Numbered from the stretch's first letter, positions 46,147 through 55,522 are shown. The stretch: 64,000 bases of DNA from Pyrococcus kukulkanii (GCF_041647995.1 NZ_JARRIB010000001.1:558001-622000), one strand, 5' to 3'. Notes: a model not told the origin generated them from the letters alone. Numbers and translations: made by a program.

Positions 46147-46422
46147 TCACAAATCTCTCGTTGAATATTTTCTGATTGTATTTCTTAGGGCGTCCTCTAT
46201 GTCAATTTCGAAATAGTTGGCTATACAGACTAATGCAAAGAGAACATCTCCTATTTCCTCCCTTAGTTTTGATGGGTCTTTTTCCCCTTTGACGCCCTCA
46301 AAAGATAAAATTACATCGGCAAGCTCTCCAACTTCCTCAACTAGGGCAGTTAGCATTTGAGCTGGTGTCCAGTAGCCCCCCATTTTCTTTATTAGTTCAT
46401 CAACATCTTTCTGGAGGCTCAT
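46147..46422 (-). CDS. MazG-like nucleotide pyrophosphohydrolase
   Basis: The 91-residue protein is a short all-alpha MazG: LTALVEEVGELADVIL and EEIGDVLFALVCIANYFEID give the ExxE...ExxD metal motif. By family it hydrolyses (d)NTPs to monophosphates and may clean noncanonical nucleotides. It overlaps the end of the upstream ArsR gene by 23 bases, so the two are coupled. Confidence 0.9.
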   Translation of the reverse strand: MSLQKDVDELIKKMGGYWTPAQMLTALVEEVGELADVILSFEGVKGEKDPSKLREEIGDVLFALVCIANYFEIDIEDALRNTIRKYSTRDL

Positions 46423-46798
46423 AGTTCAAATCCTCCAGTAGGGCATCTAGATATTCCTTAAGTTTTTCCTTGTTTGTCCTATAGAATCTGAGCTTGCCTT
46501 CTCTCTTCTCCTCCAATATATTAAGCTCCTTCAAGATTCTTAAGTGGTGACTAACTAAGGTCTGATCGACTTCCAGAGCTTCAGCAATTAAGCATACACA
46601 CATCCATCTGTTCATAAGCATCTTTAATATTCCATACCTTATTGGGTTGGAGAGTATCTTCAGAAATCTGTTAACATCGCTCCTTGGATAAACTTCTATT
46701 TCTTCGTCAAGGTCCATGATATTACACTTTTCGAGGCATCTCATGACGGTCTTTTTTTGCCTTTCACTTAGTTTTTCAATAAGTTCCCTGACCTTCAT
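46400..46798 (-). CDS. ArsR-family regulator
   Basis: The 132-residue protein starts MKVRELIEKLSERQKKTVMRCLEKCNIMDLDEEI and has an ArsR winged helix: FLKILSNPIRYGILKMLMNRWMCVCLIAEALEVDQTLVSHHLRILKELNILEEK. A CVC pair at the end of the first helix resembles metal-sensing ArsR (CVC box), and a Cys at the C-terminus could join in. It may therefore respond to metals; that is inference. The start chosen is the ATG at 46798; 51 bases upstream are open but lack a good site. Confidence 0.87.
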   Translation of the reverse strand: MKVRELIEKLSERQKKTVMRCLEKCNIMDLDEEIEVYPRSDVNRFLKILSNPIRYGILKMLMNRWMCVCLIAEALEVDQTLVSHHLRILKELNILEEKREGKLRFYRTNKEKLKEYLDALLEDLNYEPPERC

Positions 46799-46915
46799 TA
46801 TCTCCACCAACTTATAGTGTGGAACTAAAGGTATAAAAATTTGTTTCATCTGAATTTATCCCAATCCAAAAAGCTTTTTCAGGAAGGAACTTAAGAACTA
46901 AGGGAGGGTAAGAAA

Positions 46916-47671
46916 GTGGAGGTTGTGGAGTTCACGATGAAGCATGGGGGATTTATTGTAGGTGAAAGCGTTCATGAACCCATAGAGGATAACATGGCAA
47001 GGTTTCTTGCCAGGGTTTCAAATACCGTTCTGATGAAGTTTCCAGAATACATAGAAGAAGTTGTGGACGTTAAAGGTATACTGACCCTTATTCCTCAGGG
47101 GAGCCTTGAAGAGAAGCTTAAAGTTCTAAAATCTCCGGGAATATCAAGGAAGATAGGAAACTATGTAAGAGAGGAAAATAAAAAGCTAAAGAAATTATTA
47201 ATTGAAGTTGCAAAGGCAGTCCTCACGAGGGAAGCTCTAAAGGGAGAATTACCAGTGGAGTTCCCTGGGGGTAGGATAGAAGAACTAAAGATCGAGCCAA
47301 GGTATAAGGAGGATCACGTAAACTTTACAGTTAAATATGGAGAGTGGATCGTTGTTAAGAGGCTTATAATCGACGAGAAAACTCCAATGCTTGACGTAGC
47401 AAGATTACTTGCGAGCATAAATGAGACAACCATTAATAAAATACCGAGATTTGCGAGGATTGACATGGATAGAATAGAGGAACACTTCTCAGAGTTTAGG
47501 AAGGTTAGGAAAGCAGAAGACATAGCAAGGCTTGTTGGAAAGTTTAGGGAATTTAAACCGGAAAATAACATTGAGATCAGGTACGCAGTGAACGTTATGT
47601 TGTCAAAGCTGAACCTAACGATAGACCCCCCAGCCAAAAACCTTGAGAAGTACCTCGAGAAAGCGGGATGA
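46916..47671 (+). CDS. conserved archaeal protein with internal duplication (DUF2666-like)
   Basis: The 251-residue soluble protein starts at GTG, preceded by GGAGGGTAAG. It consists of two similar halves: VEFTMKHGGFIVGES...LARVSNTVLMKFPEYIEEVVDVKG and VNFTVKYGEWIVVKRL...LASINETTINKIPRFARIDMDRIEEH. I recall the DUF2666 label but am not certain. There is no catalytic motif. Its stop overlaps the C/D sRNA at 47664-47720. Confidence 0.78.
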   Translation: MEVVEFTMKHGGFIVGESVHEPIEDNMARFLARVSNTVLMKFPEYIEEVVDVKGILTLIPQGSLEEKLKVLKSPGISRKIGNYVREENKKLKKLLIEVAKAVLTREALKGELPVEFPGGRIEELKIEPRYKEDHVNFTVKYGEWIVVKRLIIDEKTPMLDVARLLASINETTINKIPRFARIDMDRIEEHFSEFRKVRKAEDIARLVGKFREFKPENNIEIRYAVNVMLSKLNLTIDPPAKNLEKYLEKAG

Positions 47672-47720
47672 TGAAGCCGAGGACACCTGACTGGTGATGA
47701 TTCTTCGCTTCGCCGACCGG
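47664..47720 (+). ncRNA. C/D box sRNA
   Basis: Boxes are C ATGATGA (47668-47674), a 12-base guide, D-prime CTGA (47687-47690), C-prime GTGATGA (47694-47700), a 12-base guide and D CCGA (47713-47716). CGG and CCG flanks can pair. It overlaps the end of the upstream gene and is ten bases before the PrsW start, so it must be processed from, or read through, a shared transcript. Confidence 0.8.
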
Positions 47721-47730
47721 TGGTGATACA

Positions 47731-48444
47731 GTGTCCTTCCTCACTTACCTCATATTTTTCGCATATGCGCCTGCTCTGGCTCTACTCTGGTATTTCTACC
47801 ACCAAGACAAGCTCGAGCCGGAACCGAAAAAAGTTGTAATAAATACTTTCATACTGGGTGGTAGTCTGTCAATAGCCATCGCCGTAATCCTTGAGAACAT
47901 CTTGGTGCCAAGATGGTTTCAAACTATCCCTGCTCTCCTTCCAGCCACGTTCTTTTATATGGCTCTAGTTGCCGGGGTAGTTGAGGAACCAGCCAAGGCA
48001 GTGGCAATAAAGTATGCGTATAATACAGGCAACTTGTTTGGCATAATGGATGGAGTAATCTATGGAGTTGCTGCCGGGTTGGGCTTTGCGGCCACGGAAA
48101 ACCTCCTATATGGTCTGGGATACGGTCTGGGAACCACGATTTCAAGGGCTTTATTAACACCTTTTGCCCATGCAACATGGAGTGCCATAGTGGGAGTGGG
48201 GTATGGACTAAAGGCGGAGGGAAAGGTTTACACAGTTGCCCCTTACTTTATTATAGCAATGTTCCTGCATTTCCTATGGGATTACTTTGCGTTCCTCTCC
48301 ACAATAGTTTCCCTTTATTCCATATTACTCTGGCTACTACTATTGCTAAACTTCCTAATCCTGAGGAGATTGATAATCCTAGGTAAGATTGAGGATATGC
48401 AGAGGTATTGGTGGTATTGGTTGCTGGGTGGTAGGAGATGGTAG
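47731..48444 (+). CDS. PrsW-family intramembrane metalloprotease
   Basis: The 237-residue membrane protein starts at GTG with GGTGGTGAT upstream. The family motifs are VVEEPAKAVAIKYAY (EExxxK, about residue 79), GFAATENLLYG (E), FAHATWSAIVG (H) and FLHFLWDY (HxxxD). PrsW-like proteases cleave membrane anchors, for example of anti-sigma factors in bacteria; in archaea the substrate is unknown. Seven to eight helices are visible. A short downstream gene overlaps its end. Confidence 0.92.
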   Translation: MSFLTYLIFFAYAPALALLWYFYHQDKLEPEPKKVVINTFILGGSLSIAIAVILENILVPRWFQTIPALLPATFFYMALVAGVVEEPAKAVAIKYAYNTGNLFGIMDGVIYGVAAGLGFAATENLLYGLGYGLGTTISRALLTPFAHATWSAIVGVGYGLKAEGKVYTVAPYFIIAMFLHFLWDYFAFLSTIVSLYSILLWLLLLLNFLILRRLIILGKIEDMQRYWWYWLLGGRRW

Positions 48445-48644
48445 ACGTAACCAATGTCCTCTTGGAGGTAAGGCCTTACATTGAATACTATGAGAGGCTA
48501 AAAGAGCTTGTAGAATCACTATCAAAAGAATCCCCCACGATAGAAGAGTTAATAACTAAGCTTGAGGACATTGAAAAGCAGAGCGAAGAGCCATTTAAGA
48601 CCGATATAAGGATATTACTAAACCATTTAAGGTCCCTCAGGTGA
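48438..48644 (+). CDS. small helical protein downstream of PrsW
   Basis: The 68-residue acidic protein MVDVTNVLLEVRPYIEYYERLK is mainly helices with no known motif. It overlaps the PrsW end by seven bases and so is probably co-translated. Its stop lies inside the C/D sRNA encoded on the opposite strand (48634-48691). Confidence 0.65.
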   Translation: MVDVTNVLLEVRPYIEYYERLKELVESLSKESPTIEELITKLEDIEKQSEEPFKTDIRILLNHLRSLR

Positions 48645-48691
48645 TGCGGACCTCATCACGAATCAGCCGGTTGATCCATCATCATCGGGTG
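48634..48691 (-). ncRNA. C/D box sRNA with guide to the 5-prime end of 16S rRNA
   Basis: All four boxes are consensus: C ATGATGA (48679-48685), D-prime CTGA, C-prime GTGATGA and D CTGA (48637-48640). The D-prime guide reads TGGATCAACCGG; its complement CCGGTTGATCC is the conserved start of archaeal 16S rRNA. By the plus-five rule the target is the first U after CCGG. The second guide (GGTCCGCATCAC) is not matched. Confidence 0.92.
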
Positions 48692-48722
48692 AAAGTATTT
48701 AAGCAGGGTTAGGTATAAAACG
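48692..48722. promoter_or_regulatory. shared divergent promoter of two sRNAs
   Basis: GTATTTAAG lies about 30 bases before the plus-strand sRNA, and TTTTATACC (reading minus) lies about 25 bases before the minus-strand sRNA. The two TATA-like elements are only a few bases apart. Confidence 0.6.
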
Positions 48723-48725
48723 ATG

Positions 48726-48784
48726 TCCGATGATGGTAACAGGGTAGCTGCCGAGTTGATGAGGAAGCCGTTCCAGACTGAGGA
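48726..48784 (+). ncRNA. C/D box sRNA
   Basis: Boxes are C ATGATGG (48730-48736), a guide, D-prime CCGA (48751-48754), C-prime TTGATGA (48756-48762), a 15-base guide and D CTGA (48778-48781). TCC and GGA ends form the stem. The reading frame that crosses it is not coding. It lies upstream of the small protein gene at 48837. Confidence 0.85.
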
Positions 48785-48836
48785 GGAAAAAGTTTTATTC
48801 CCACAAAATAACCTTTTGATGGTGGTGCTTATGTAT

Positions 48837-49043
48837 ATGGCAGAATTCAAGCTAAGATTTGGAAACAGAAAGTGGTACGTCAGAAGAATCGTTGAAGCTG
48901 ATAGTTATGAAAAAGCAGTTGAGCTTGCAAAGAAGTATGCAGAGCTAATGAACAAGGGAGAAGTAAAGTGGGAACTTGCAGACGTTTACGAGGCAGCGAG
49001 ACCCTTAATGATTGGAGAGGAAGAGATCAAGAAGCTCGAGTGA
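48837..49043 (+). CDS. small conserved protein, unknown
   Basis: The 68-residue protein starts [29 protein letters not shown]; the ATG follows GGTGGTG, with another ATG two codons before. It has an N-terminal strand ([18 protein letters not shown]) and helices ending EEEIKKLE. I read it as a conserved Thermococcales protein without known function. The longer frame from 48723 overlaps the sRNA and is rejected. It converges with the asparaginase gene (17-base overlap). Confidence 0.75.
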   Translation: MAEFKLRFGNRKWYVRRIVEADSYEKAVELAKKYAELMNKGEVKWELADVYEAARPLMIGEEEIKKLE

Positions 49044-50013
49044 GCTCTCCAGCTATATTCTTCTTCATTAACTCTCTAACTTCTTCAACTTTTCTTGTAT
49101 GGCCCAAGACCCACATTAGCTTTGTAACGGTGGCTTCCTTTGTCATGTCCCCAGCGGGAATTACCCCAGCCCTAAGGGCCATCCTCCCTACCTTGTACCT
49201 CATTAGATCAACACCGTCGTAAACTGCCTGGGTCGTCATCACAACTGGCACGCTTGCTGAGACTTTCGATATAGTCTCCAGAAGGTCACTGTTTCTATAG
49301 GGAATACCCCCAGCTCCATACCCTTCTATTATTATTCCCTTGTATCCTGCTTCTATGGCCTTAGATATTATATCCCCCGATAGCCCAGGGATCAACTTGA
49401 GAACAAGGATCTTTGGTTCATGTCTTGTATCTAATGTTAAGCTGGAACTTGCGATATTTGGTCTATAAAGGATTTTTATTTCATTGTTCTCAAGCTTTGC
49501 TATCACGGGGTAATTTATACTCTCAAAAGCGTCCTTGCTCATAGTTCTAACTTTTGACGTTCTAACCCCAAGCATTATCTTCCCATTGAAGGATACAAAG
49601 ATACCCCCTATGCCTTTTTCAAGGAATTTTATTGCCGTTAGAAGGTTTAAAGGAGCATCACTGTTTTTTTCTGTGAGTGGAATCATTGAGCCAGTTATGA
49701 CTACAGGTATATCAACGCCTCTAACCATGAAAGACAACATTGAAGCCGTGTATGCGAGGGTGTCTGTCCCATGGGTTATCAGAATTCCGTCGAATTCGCT
49801 TGCCCTCTTATATACCTCCTCGGCTAATTTAACCCAATCTGACGGCTGAATTAAAGTGCTATCTATGTTCATCAAATCCACAAATTCAATCTCATGATCA
49901 ACCTTTATGCGTGAAATCTTTAGAATCTCTTCTGCGGAAAGAACGCTCTCATAACCCTCACTTCCCTTCACGCTCGCAATAGTTCCCCCCATTCCGATCA
50001 TGAGGAGCTTCAT
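49027..50013 (-). CDS. L-asparaginase, type I
   Basis: The 328-residue enzyme starts [14 protein letters not shown], the first active-site motif (GGTIAS, nucleophile Thr). The second motif is [19 protein letters not shown] (Thr-Asp pair), and KNSDAPLNL and [10 protein letters not shown] complete the site. It hydrolyses asparagine to aspartate and ammonia; P. horikoshii has a close, structurally known homologue. Confidence 0.94.
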   Translation of the reverse strand: MKLLMIGMGGTIASVKGSEGYESVLSAEEILKISRIKVDHEIEFVDLMNIDSTLIQPSDWVKLAEEVYKRASEFDGILITHGTDTLAYTASMLSFMVRGVDIPVVITGSMIPLTEKNSDAPLNLLTAIKFLEKGIGGIFVSFNGKIMLGVRTSKVRTMSKDAFESINYPVIAKLENNEIKILYRPNIASSSLTLDTRHEPKILVLKLIPGLSGDIISKAIEAGYKGIIIEGYGAGGIPYRNSDLLETISKVSASVPVVMTTQAVYDGVDLMRYKVGRMALRAGVIPAGDMTKEATVTKLMWVLGHTRKVEEVRELMKKNIAGELTRAS

Positions 50014-50099
50014 TTAATCACCATACCTACTACAATGGTTCAAATTTAGAATTTTTGGCAAATTGTTTATAAAAATTTTAAGCAAAAATTGGCGATATG

Positions 50100-50789
50100 T
50101 CAATGTTTGGAGGTAACTTCGAATATAAGAAACCTTCTAACCAAGGGATTTGGATATACCTCCCACTTTAAGCCTTCTGGAGGTTCGAACTTAACTACTC
50201 CAAAAAGACCGTATTCCCTGGGATCAAGGCTTCTTCCTATTACTTTATTCCCCTCTATACTAACCTCCATATACCGTGGGAGACCTACAAGCACATGACC
50301 CTTCTCCTGGGCTTCTTTAATGGCCCAAATAGCTGAGTATATTCCAGAGTATATCTCTGCTATCCTTATAGGAACGCTACTCTTTCCGATTGCCACTATC
50401 TCTATTCCAGTTTCCTCCCAGAATCTTCTAGCTAAGGGCTGAAGTTCCTTCGAAAGATCTTTCCAGACTTCTTTACCCCTATCGGATATTCCAAGGGCAT
50501 CTATCGTTGGCTCATCAAGCTTTCTAACCTCTATCCCACCCAATGTAGAATCTAAGTGGATAACATCAGGCTTAACTTTTTTAGCAAGCTCTATTGCCAA
50601 TTCCATCTCATCCTTAATTGCCTGTCTCCCACTAAGATCGTAATCATAGGGGTTCGCAAAGCGAACCATAACTTCACTTGCGGTTTTATACGGCTTTTCA
50701 ACGAGAACTGCCACCGTCGCTATTAATCCTAAGGGCTGGAAAGTATCATCAAGGACCGCTCCTCCAGTATCAGCAGCTACGATTCTCAT
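50100..50789 (-). CDS. conserved archaeal protein, DUF4152-like
   Basis: The 229-residue protein starts MRIVAADTGGAVLDDTFQPLG, which looks like an RNase H-like strand (DTGG) with further acidic residues HLDSTLGG and DEPTIDALG. I place it in DUF4152 from memory, with a tentative RNase H-like fold. No partner is evident; the divergent gene at 50863 is also unknown, and the two share a short AT-rich promoter region. Confidence 0.7.
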   Translation of the reverse strand: MRIVAADTGGAVLDDTFQPLGLIATVAVLVEKPYKTASEVMVRFANPYDYDLSGRQAIKDEMELAIELAKKVKPDVIHLDSTLGGIEVRKLDEPTIDALGISDRGKEVWKDLSKELQPLARRFWEETGIEIVAIGKSSVPIRIAEIYSGIYSAIWAIKEAQEKGHVLVGLPRYMEVSIEGNKVIGRSLDPREYGLFGVVKFEPPEGLKWEVYPNPLVRRFLIFEVTSKH

Positions 50790-50862
50790 TCAATCACCCC
50801 CTGAAAGCGTTAATTGGGAATTACTTAAGCATTTTCAAGGGTATAAGAATTGATGGTTAGCT

Positions 50863-51327
50863 ATGGAGACCGTAAAGTTTGTTATAGGAACTTATGTAAG
50901 GGATCTCTGTGAAGGTATAAGGATTGCAACCTTTAAAGGGGTAGCATACCTCATAGTTGGAGATAAGGAGTATCCCCTAATTGAGGGAATAATACCCCCA
51001 ACGATTCAGGTCTTTCTCAGGGATGGGCATTTAACATTTTATGCCTTTTGGAGGGACAAAGGAGTTGAACACGAAGCCTTCGTCAGGACAGCATTAACTA
51101 AGGCACATATTATGAAGGATTCAATTTACATAGAACCACATGGAGCTCTTGAAAAGTTTGATGCTTCTGTTGTGTTAAAGCTGGAAGCACCCAAGGAAGT
51201 TATAAGGCTCCTTAAGAATATTATTGAAGAAGAAAAGCTTTGGACAATTGAAGAAGAGAGTGAGGTGGCATCAACTTATTTAGAGAAATATTTAAGGGAA
51301 GGAAAAAGGAAAAATAGGATAAGATGA
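50863..51327 (+). CDS. hypothetical protein, Thermococcales type
   Basis: The 154-residue protein METVKFVIGTYVRDLCEGIRIATFKG is beta-rich in its first half (VAYLIVGDKEYPLIEGIIPPTIQVFLRDGHLTFYAFW) with charged helices after. I do not recognise the family. Its last codons overlap the C/D sRNA at 51321-51377, so the RNA and mRNA ends are shared. Confidence 0.7.
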   Translation: METVKFVIGTYVRDLCEGIRIATFKGVAYLIVGDKEYPLIEGIIPPTIQVFLRDGHLTFYAFWRDKGVEHEAFVRTALTKAHIMKDSIYIEPHGALEKFDASVVLKLEAPKEVIRLLKNIIEEEKLWTIEEESEVASTYLEKYLREGKRKNRIR

Positions 51328-51377
51328 TGAACTTGGCCGCTACCCGAGCGGTGAGGGAGTAACTCCGGTGCTGATCA
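51321..51377 (+). ncRNA. C/D box sRNA
   Basis: Boxes are C ATGATGA (51324-51330), a 13-base guide, D-prime CCGA (51344-51347), a weak C-prime GTGAGGG (51351-51357), a guide and D CTGA (51371-51374). It overlaps the end of the upstream gene and three bases of the convergent glycogen synthase gene. Confidence 0.72.
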
Positions 51378-52718
51378 CAGGGCAAAGTCAAAAAATCTGT
51401 CTACGTCCCCTTTATACACCCTAATATATCTCTCTGCAGCTTTTTCCCAGGAAAAGCTTCTTGCTCTTCTCTTGCAGTTCTCCCTAAGCTCTCTAAGTAG
51501 ACCTGGATTGTTCTTAGCTATATTAAACATCTTCACAATTGCATTGGCTAATGCCCAAGGATCGCCTGGTGGAACCAACAGGCCAGTGGCAGTGTGGGGT
51601 TCCTTGTCAAGGCTTATTATCGTGTCCCTTAATCCCCCAACAGAGGAGGCTATAGGAATAGCGCCGAGACACATTGCCTCTAACTGAACAAGACCAAAAG
51701 GCTCGAAATACGAAGGAATTACTACGAAATCAACGGAACCATAGAGCTCCCTCACGAATTCCCTTGAGAGCATTTGAGTTAGAACTCCTATGTTTCCATG
51801 AGAATTGGCCAACTTTTTTGCCCAATCTTCAAGCTCAGGATCACCTTTTCCCACTATTATAAATCTCATATCTTTGAATTCCTCCCTTGAGGAAAGAATT
51901 TCTATCGCCCTTAACAATACATCCACTCCCTTCTGTCCCCTATCGAACCTCCCTATAAACATGAACGTTATTCCATCCTCCATTCCAAATTTTGACAATA
52001 TTCTCTTACGTCTTTCATCCCTTGACCCCTCTAGGAATTTCTCACTCCAAAAGCTACAATCTATTCCATTGAAAACATAAGTCACTTTGCCATCAAAATT
52101 TCTGAAAAAACCCCATTCATCAAGGAGATATCCCCTACTGACGGTTGTTACCATATCTGCAATGTAGCCTCCAGTATGCTCAGGGTCTAAATCAGGATAG
52201 GGAGCTAATTCTGATAAGTTGGCCTCGTGGAAGTAATGAGCCGGTATCTTAGCTTTATTAAGCCTATGAATAGTGAAAATGGCCGGAATCTTGAAGTATT
52301 TCTTTATCAAGGCTCCAGCAAAGACAGTATGCCAATCATGGAAGTGAACTACCTCGGGTAACCCTTCCTCTTTTAACAGCTCATTTAGCAAGAGAACACT
52401 TGCCTTTCCAAAAAGCACGGACTTTCTAAGTAAGCCATCCCACCCTGGGCCATATACATCTGTTGAGTCAAGAAGCCCTCCACCGATTCTATAAATTCTG
52501 AGGTTCTCATTCTCCTCCAAGTGAGCCTTGATGTCAACTCTCTCTCCAAATGCCCTCACGCTCCCAATGATTTTCCCCTGAAACTTCCCGTGGGAAGGGG
52601 TAAAGACTATCACTTCATGCCCCAAGCTCGCAAGTGCCCTTGATATATAGGTTAGAGCCTCAGCAAGTCCACCAACCTTTATGGGGAGGTACTCAAAGCC
52701 TAGAAGTAACACCTTCAT
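51375..52718 (-). CDS. glycogen synthase, GT5 family
   Basis: The 447-residue enzyme is close to the structurally known P. abyssi glycogen synthase. It starts MKVLLLGFEYLPIKVGGLAEAL with the KVGGL glucosyl-donor loop. HFHDWHTVF, VFNGIDCSFW, FIGRFDRGQKGVDVL and PSYFEPFGLVQLEAM (E-x7-E) mark the GT-B C-domain. The C-terminal part has a few extra residues (SLDKEPHTATG) compared with the abyssi protein I remember. The frame is open upstream to 52892 but overlaps the divergent DMT gene and is not coding there. Confidence 0.94.
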   Translation of the reverse strand: MKVLLLGFEYLPIKVGGLAEALTYISRALASLGHEVIVFTPSHGKFQGKIIGSVRAFGERVDIKAHLEENENLRIYRIGGGLLDSTDVYGPGWDGLLRKSVLFGKASVLLLNELLKEEGLPEVVHFHDWHTVFAGALIKKYFKIPAIFTIHRLNKAKIPAHYFHEANLSELAPYPDLDPEHTGGYIADMVTTVSRGYLLDEWGFFRNFDGKVTYVFNGIDCSFWSEKFLEGSRDERRKRILSKFGMEDGITFMFIGRFDRGQKGVDVLLRAIEILSSREEFKDMRFIIVGKGDPELEDWAKKLANSHGNIGVLTQMLSREFVRELYGSVDFVVIPSYFEPFGLVQLEAMCLGAIPIASSVGGLRDTIISLDKEPHTATGLLVPPGDPWALANAIVKMFNIAKNNPGLLRELRENCKRRARSFSWEKAAERYIRVYKGDVDRFFDFAL

Positions 52719-52801
52719 GTTCGGCACCAATAAGGATATCCTCGGGCTCTTTAAAGGAGTTTCTCGCAAAGTTAATAAGGCCAAGGAAGAATGGCTGAGC
52801 G

Positions 52802-53650
52802 ATGAGAGGATATATCCTTGTTTTCCTTGCAGCCACAATGTGGGGAACTTTGGGAATATTCGCAAAGTTCCTATATGAGTACAACCTTTCAACGTACACG
52901 ATAGTGTTTTATAGAGTTCTATTCGCGGTGATATTCCTCTTCATCTATCTAAGGGCAAGAGGGATTAAGCCCCTAATCCCTAAGAGTAGGCTGAAATTTT
53001 ATATCGCTTATGGGTTTTTCAGTATATTCTTGTTTTATGCCCTCTACTTTTACACGGTCAAAATATCCTCGGTTTCTTTTGCAGTCTTAATGCTATACAC
53101 GGCACCTGCATATTCCGTAATATTTGGGAAGTTAATATTCAACGAGGAAATTACGCCAACAAAGCTACTTGCAGTTGCCCTCGTAATAATTGGAGTACTC
53201 ATGTTAAATTCAAGTTCAATGAAGTTTTCGACCCTTGCCATTGTAACGGGACTTGCAAGTGGGCTTACGTACTCTCTCTATGGGGTCTTCTCAAAGATTG
53301 CTGTAAGAGAAGAGCCACCTGAAAAAGTCCTATTTAATGTTCTCCTTATTGGAATGATATTCCTGCTTCCACTTACAGACTTTAGGGTTCCAATAAGGGC
53401 AATCCCATATTTAATCGCATTAGCATTCTTCCCAACATTCTTGGGATATATACTCTACAACACAGCCCTTAAAACGGTAGAAATAAGCAAGGCCTCCGTA
53501 ATTGCAACGATAGAGCCTGTAGTTGCAATGATCTTGGCGTTTATAATATTTGGAGAGCGCCTCACAGCACTACAGATAATTGGAGCTGGATTAATAATCA
53601 GCGGAGCTATCCTGGTTCAAATTACTCCTTCTTACTCTCGCCAGTCATGA
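52802..53650 (+). CDS. EamA/DMT-family transporter
   Basis: The 282-residue protein has ten predicted helices in two repeats: [24 protein letters not shown] and later [22 protein letters not shown]. It ends [18 protein letters not shown]. The drug/metabolite superfamily exports small metabolites such as amino acids; the substrate is unknown. It converges with and overlaps the DUF99 gene by 29 bases. Confidence 0.92.
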   Translation: MRGYILVFLAATMWGTLGIFAKFLYEYNLSTYTIVFYRVLFAVIFLFIYLRARGIKPLIPKSRLKFYIAYGFFSIFLFYALYFYTVKISSVSFAVLMLYTAPAYSVIFGKLIFNEEITPTKLLAVALVIIGVLMLNSSSMKFSTLAIVTGLASGLTYSLYGVFSKIAVREEPPEKVLFNVLLIGMIFLLPLTDFRVPIRAIPYLIALAFFPTFLGYILYNTALKTVEISKASVIATIEPVVAMILAFIIFGERLTALQIIGAGLIISGAILVQITPSYSRQS

Positions 53651-54203
53651 CGGCCGAAGCTATCATGTGGGCTATTCTCAAAGCCTCAGGAATCATGGAA
53701 TTCCTTCTCGTTACTGAAATTATTTCTCTAGCTGTCTCATCATTAAGTCCTATAGCCTGGTAATACAACTTTCCTGGGATTAACTCTCTTATCTGTCCTC
53801 CTTTCCTCAGTAGAGATAACCTAACCGGATAATCAGGGAAATGCTTTCTTAAAGCTTCTGCGATAGCCTTAAAGTCTGGTTTTTTCCTTATAATAATAAT
53901 TATGGGCAGTTCGGTAGCTTCAAATAACTTGGAAACATCAACAATGTTAAAACCGGCGTATGTGATTCCTTTAAGAAGTATAACCCTTAAGTCCTTAAAT
54001 CTTGAGGACAAGATTGCATCTATCATTGCATCGGTAACATCGAGTCCATCTACAGTTATCCACCTTGTAACAACTCCGAGGATATCAGAAGAACCCTTCA
54101 TGATTACGCCGACCAATATAACCTTCTCTCCCCTATCCTTAAATTTAAAAGTTCCATCGTCAAACCCAATGACCCTTATTTCCCTCTTGACTTTCCTTAT
54201 CAT
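53622..54203 (-). CDS. DUF99 protein (endonuclease V-like fold)
   Basis: The 193-residue protein starts [20 protein letters not shown]. The DDGTF motif and acidic positions in [10 protein letters not shown] match DUF99/COG1628, a distant relative of endonuclease V with an RNase H-like fold. Its role is likely in nucleic-acid repair but is not known. The ATG at 54203 is used; the region upstream of it overlaps the divergent gene at 54231. Confidence 0.86.
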   Translation of the reverse strand: MIRKVKREIRVIGFDDGTFKFKDRGEKVILVGVIMKGSSDILGVVTRWITVDGLDVTDAMIDAILSSRFKDLRVILLKGITYAGFNIVDVSKLFEATELPIIIIIRKKPDFKAIAEALRKHFPDYPVRLSLLRKGGQIRELIPGKLYYQAIGLNDETAREIISVTRRNSMIPEALRIAHMIASAVMTGESKKE

Positions 54204-54230
54204 CACTGTAAATTCAACGGAGGGATTAAA

Positions 54231-54818
54231 ATGCTTGGCGTGATATTTGCCGTCAAGTTGAGAAGGACTGACAATTATCTTATCCCAATAAATGACGAGC
54301 CTATGGTCAAGATGATAGAGAATAGGTTGAGGCAAGCAAAAAGAATAAAAGATGTAGTTACACTAGTCAAAAAAGGGCAAGAAAAGAAATACTCATTACA
54401 CGTTAGTAACGTTAAGCCCGTGAAAGGGAAAAATATCATCGAGGCATTGCTTGAAGGTTTGCCACCTGGGGGAGATGTTTTCCTCATTAAAGGAAATAAA
54501 CCCCTAGTGATGCCGTTCCTAGTTAATTACATGACCTCAATATACTTGGATGAATTCCTTGATGCCCTAATACCAAGATGGAGAAATGGGAACCTAGAGA
54601 TATTCCACGCGGTTTATAATGTGAGGGCATTAAGAAATGCCCTGGAGGGCATGAAGGCTGAAGGCGAGAAAGACATAAGAAAGCTACCAGAATACATGGA
54701 TGCAGAATTCCTTGACATTGAGGGGCTTATAAGCAAAAATGAAAAGGTGTGGTGGAGCTTCTTCAGCGTTAAAACTTCAGAAGACCTAAGGAAAGTTCTG
54801 CTTAGTGGGCTTGTATAA
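54231..54818 (+). CDS. MobA-like nucleotidyltransferase-fold protein, degenerate motif
   Basis: The 195-residue protein resembles the small NTP-transferase group (MobA/CobY) in outline: [33 protein letters not shown] aligns with the usual start, but the GGxSxRMGxxK motif is reduced to [10 protein letters not shown]. The metal Asp region [16 protein letters not shown] lacks the usual DxP. The helix ending SEDLRKVL fits the family. It is likely a non-catalytic relative or one with another activity. Confidence 0.7.
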   Translation: MLGVIFAVKLRRTDNYLIPINDEPMVKMIENRLRQAKRIKDVVTLVKKGQEKKYSLHVSNVKPVKGKNIIEALLEGLPPGGDVFLIKGNKPLVMPFLVNYMTSIYLDEFLDALIPRWRNGNLEIFHAVYNVRALRNALEGMKAEGEKDIRKLPEYMDAEFLDIEGLISKNEKVWWSFFSVKTSEDLRKVLLSGLV

Positions 54819-54913
54819 TAGAAATAGAAAAGTAAAAATACCTGTTAGTCAATTATTACTTAGATAACCCACTTAGTTGTAATTAAGATTACACCGATAG
54901 TTAGGTGGCAACG

Positions 54914-55522
54914 ATGGCAAGATGGGAGAGGATCGTTGAGGGAGTTAAAAGTATAGCTTTAATAAAAAGTAGGATAATAGCTAGGGGGAAGAGGATAGCA
55001 CTTCTTGTTGATGGTCCGAATATCCTGAGGAAAGATCTTGGAATTCACCTTGAGGATATAGTTGAAGCCTTAAGCAAGCTTGGAAATATAAGAGTGGCCA
55101 AAGTGATACTAAACCAGTACGCACCTCAGAGTCTGATTGAGGCTATATCAAATCAGGGATTTGAGCCCGTAATAGTGGCTGGGGAAATAGGGGTAAAGCT
55201 GGCAGTGGAAGCTATGAGAGAGGTCTACAACCCAAACATAGACATGATAGCCCTAGCAACGAGGAATACCGAGTTCGTCCCAATAATCCTCAAGGCCAAG
55301 GAAAAAGGGAAAGAGACAGCAATTATAGGAGTTGAGCCCGGATTAAGCTCAGCACTAAAGCACGCGGCGGACTACGTAATAATCCTTACATCACGGGGTG
55401 AGGGAGTTGAGGAAGGTTATAGCGAAGATACTGAGGAGGGAAGAGGAGGAAGGGGAGAAGACAATAGGATTAATAATCGATGGGCCCAACATCCTAAGGA
55501 AGGAGTTTGGGATAAAGCTTGA
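54914..55522 (+). CDS. NYN/PIN-like protein, first of tandem pair, degenerate active site
   Basis: The NYN (DUF88/LabA-like) domain runs from about residue 30: [17 protein letters not shown] (first Asp kept), then [14 protein letters not shown] and [13 protein letters not shown], where the second copy has GDTDV and ATRDADF. Two acidic positions are therefore lost. The tail after [11 protein letters not shown] is in an open frame that overlaps the second gene by 125 bases and has odd composition, so the true end may be near 55400 with a lost stop. ATG at 54914 follows AGGTGG. Confidence 0.82.
   Translation: MARWERIVEGVKSIALIKSRIIARGKRIALLVDGPNILRKDLGIHLEDIVEALSKLGNIRVAKVILNQYAPQSLIEAISNQGFEPVIVAGEIGVKLAVEAMREVYNPNIDMIALATRNTEFVPIILKAKEKGKETAIIGVEPGLSSALKHAADYVIILTSRGEGVEEGYSEDTEEGRGGRGEDNRINNRWAQHPKEGVWDKA

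Noticed and set aside
48723-48836. N-terminal extension of the small gene at 48837.
   Set aside because: The bases form a complete C/D box sRNA with all four boxes, and the downstream ATG has a good ribosome site.
52719-52892. Upstream extension of glycogen synthase.
   Set aside because: It overlaps the DMT transporter start, and known homologues begin with MKVLLLGFE.
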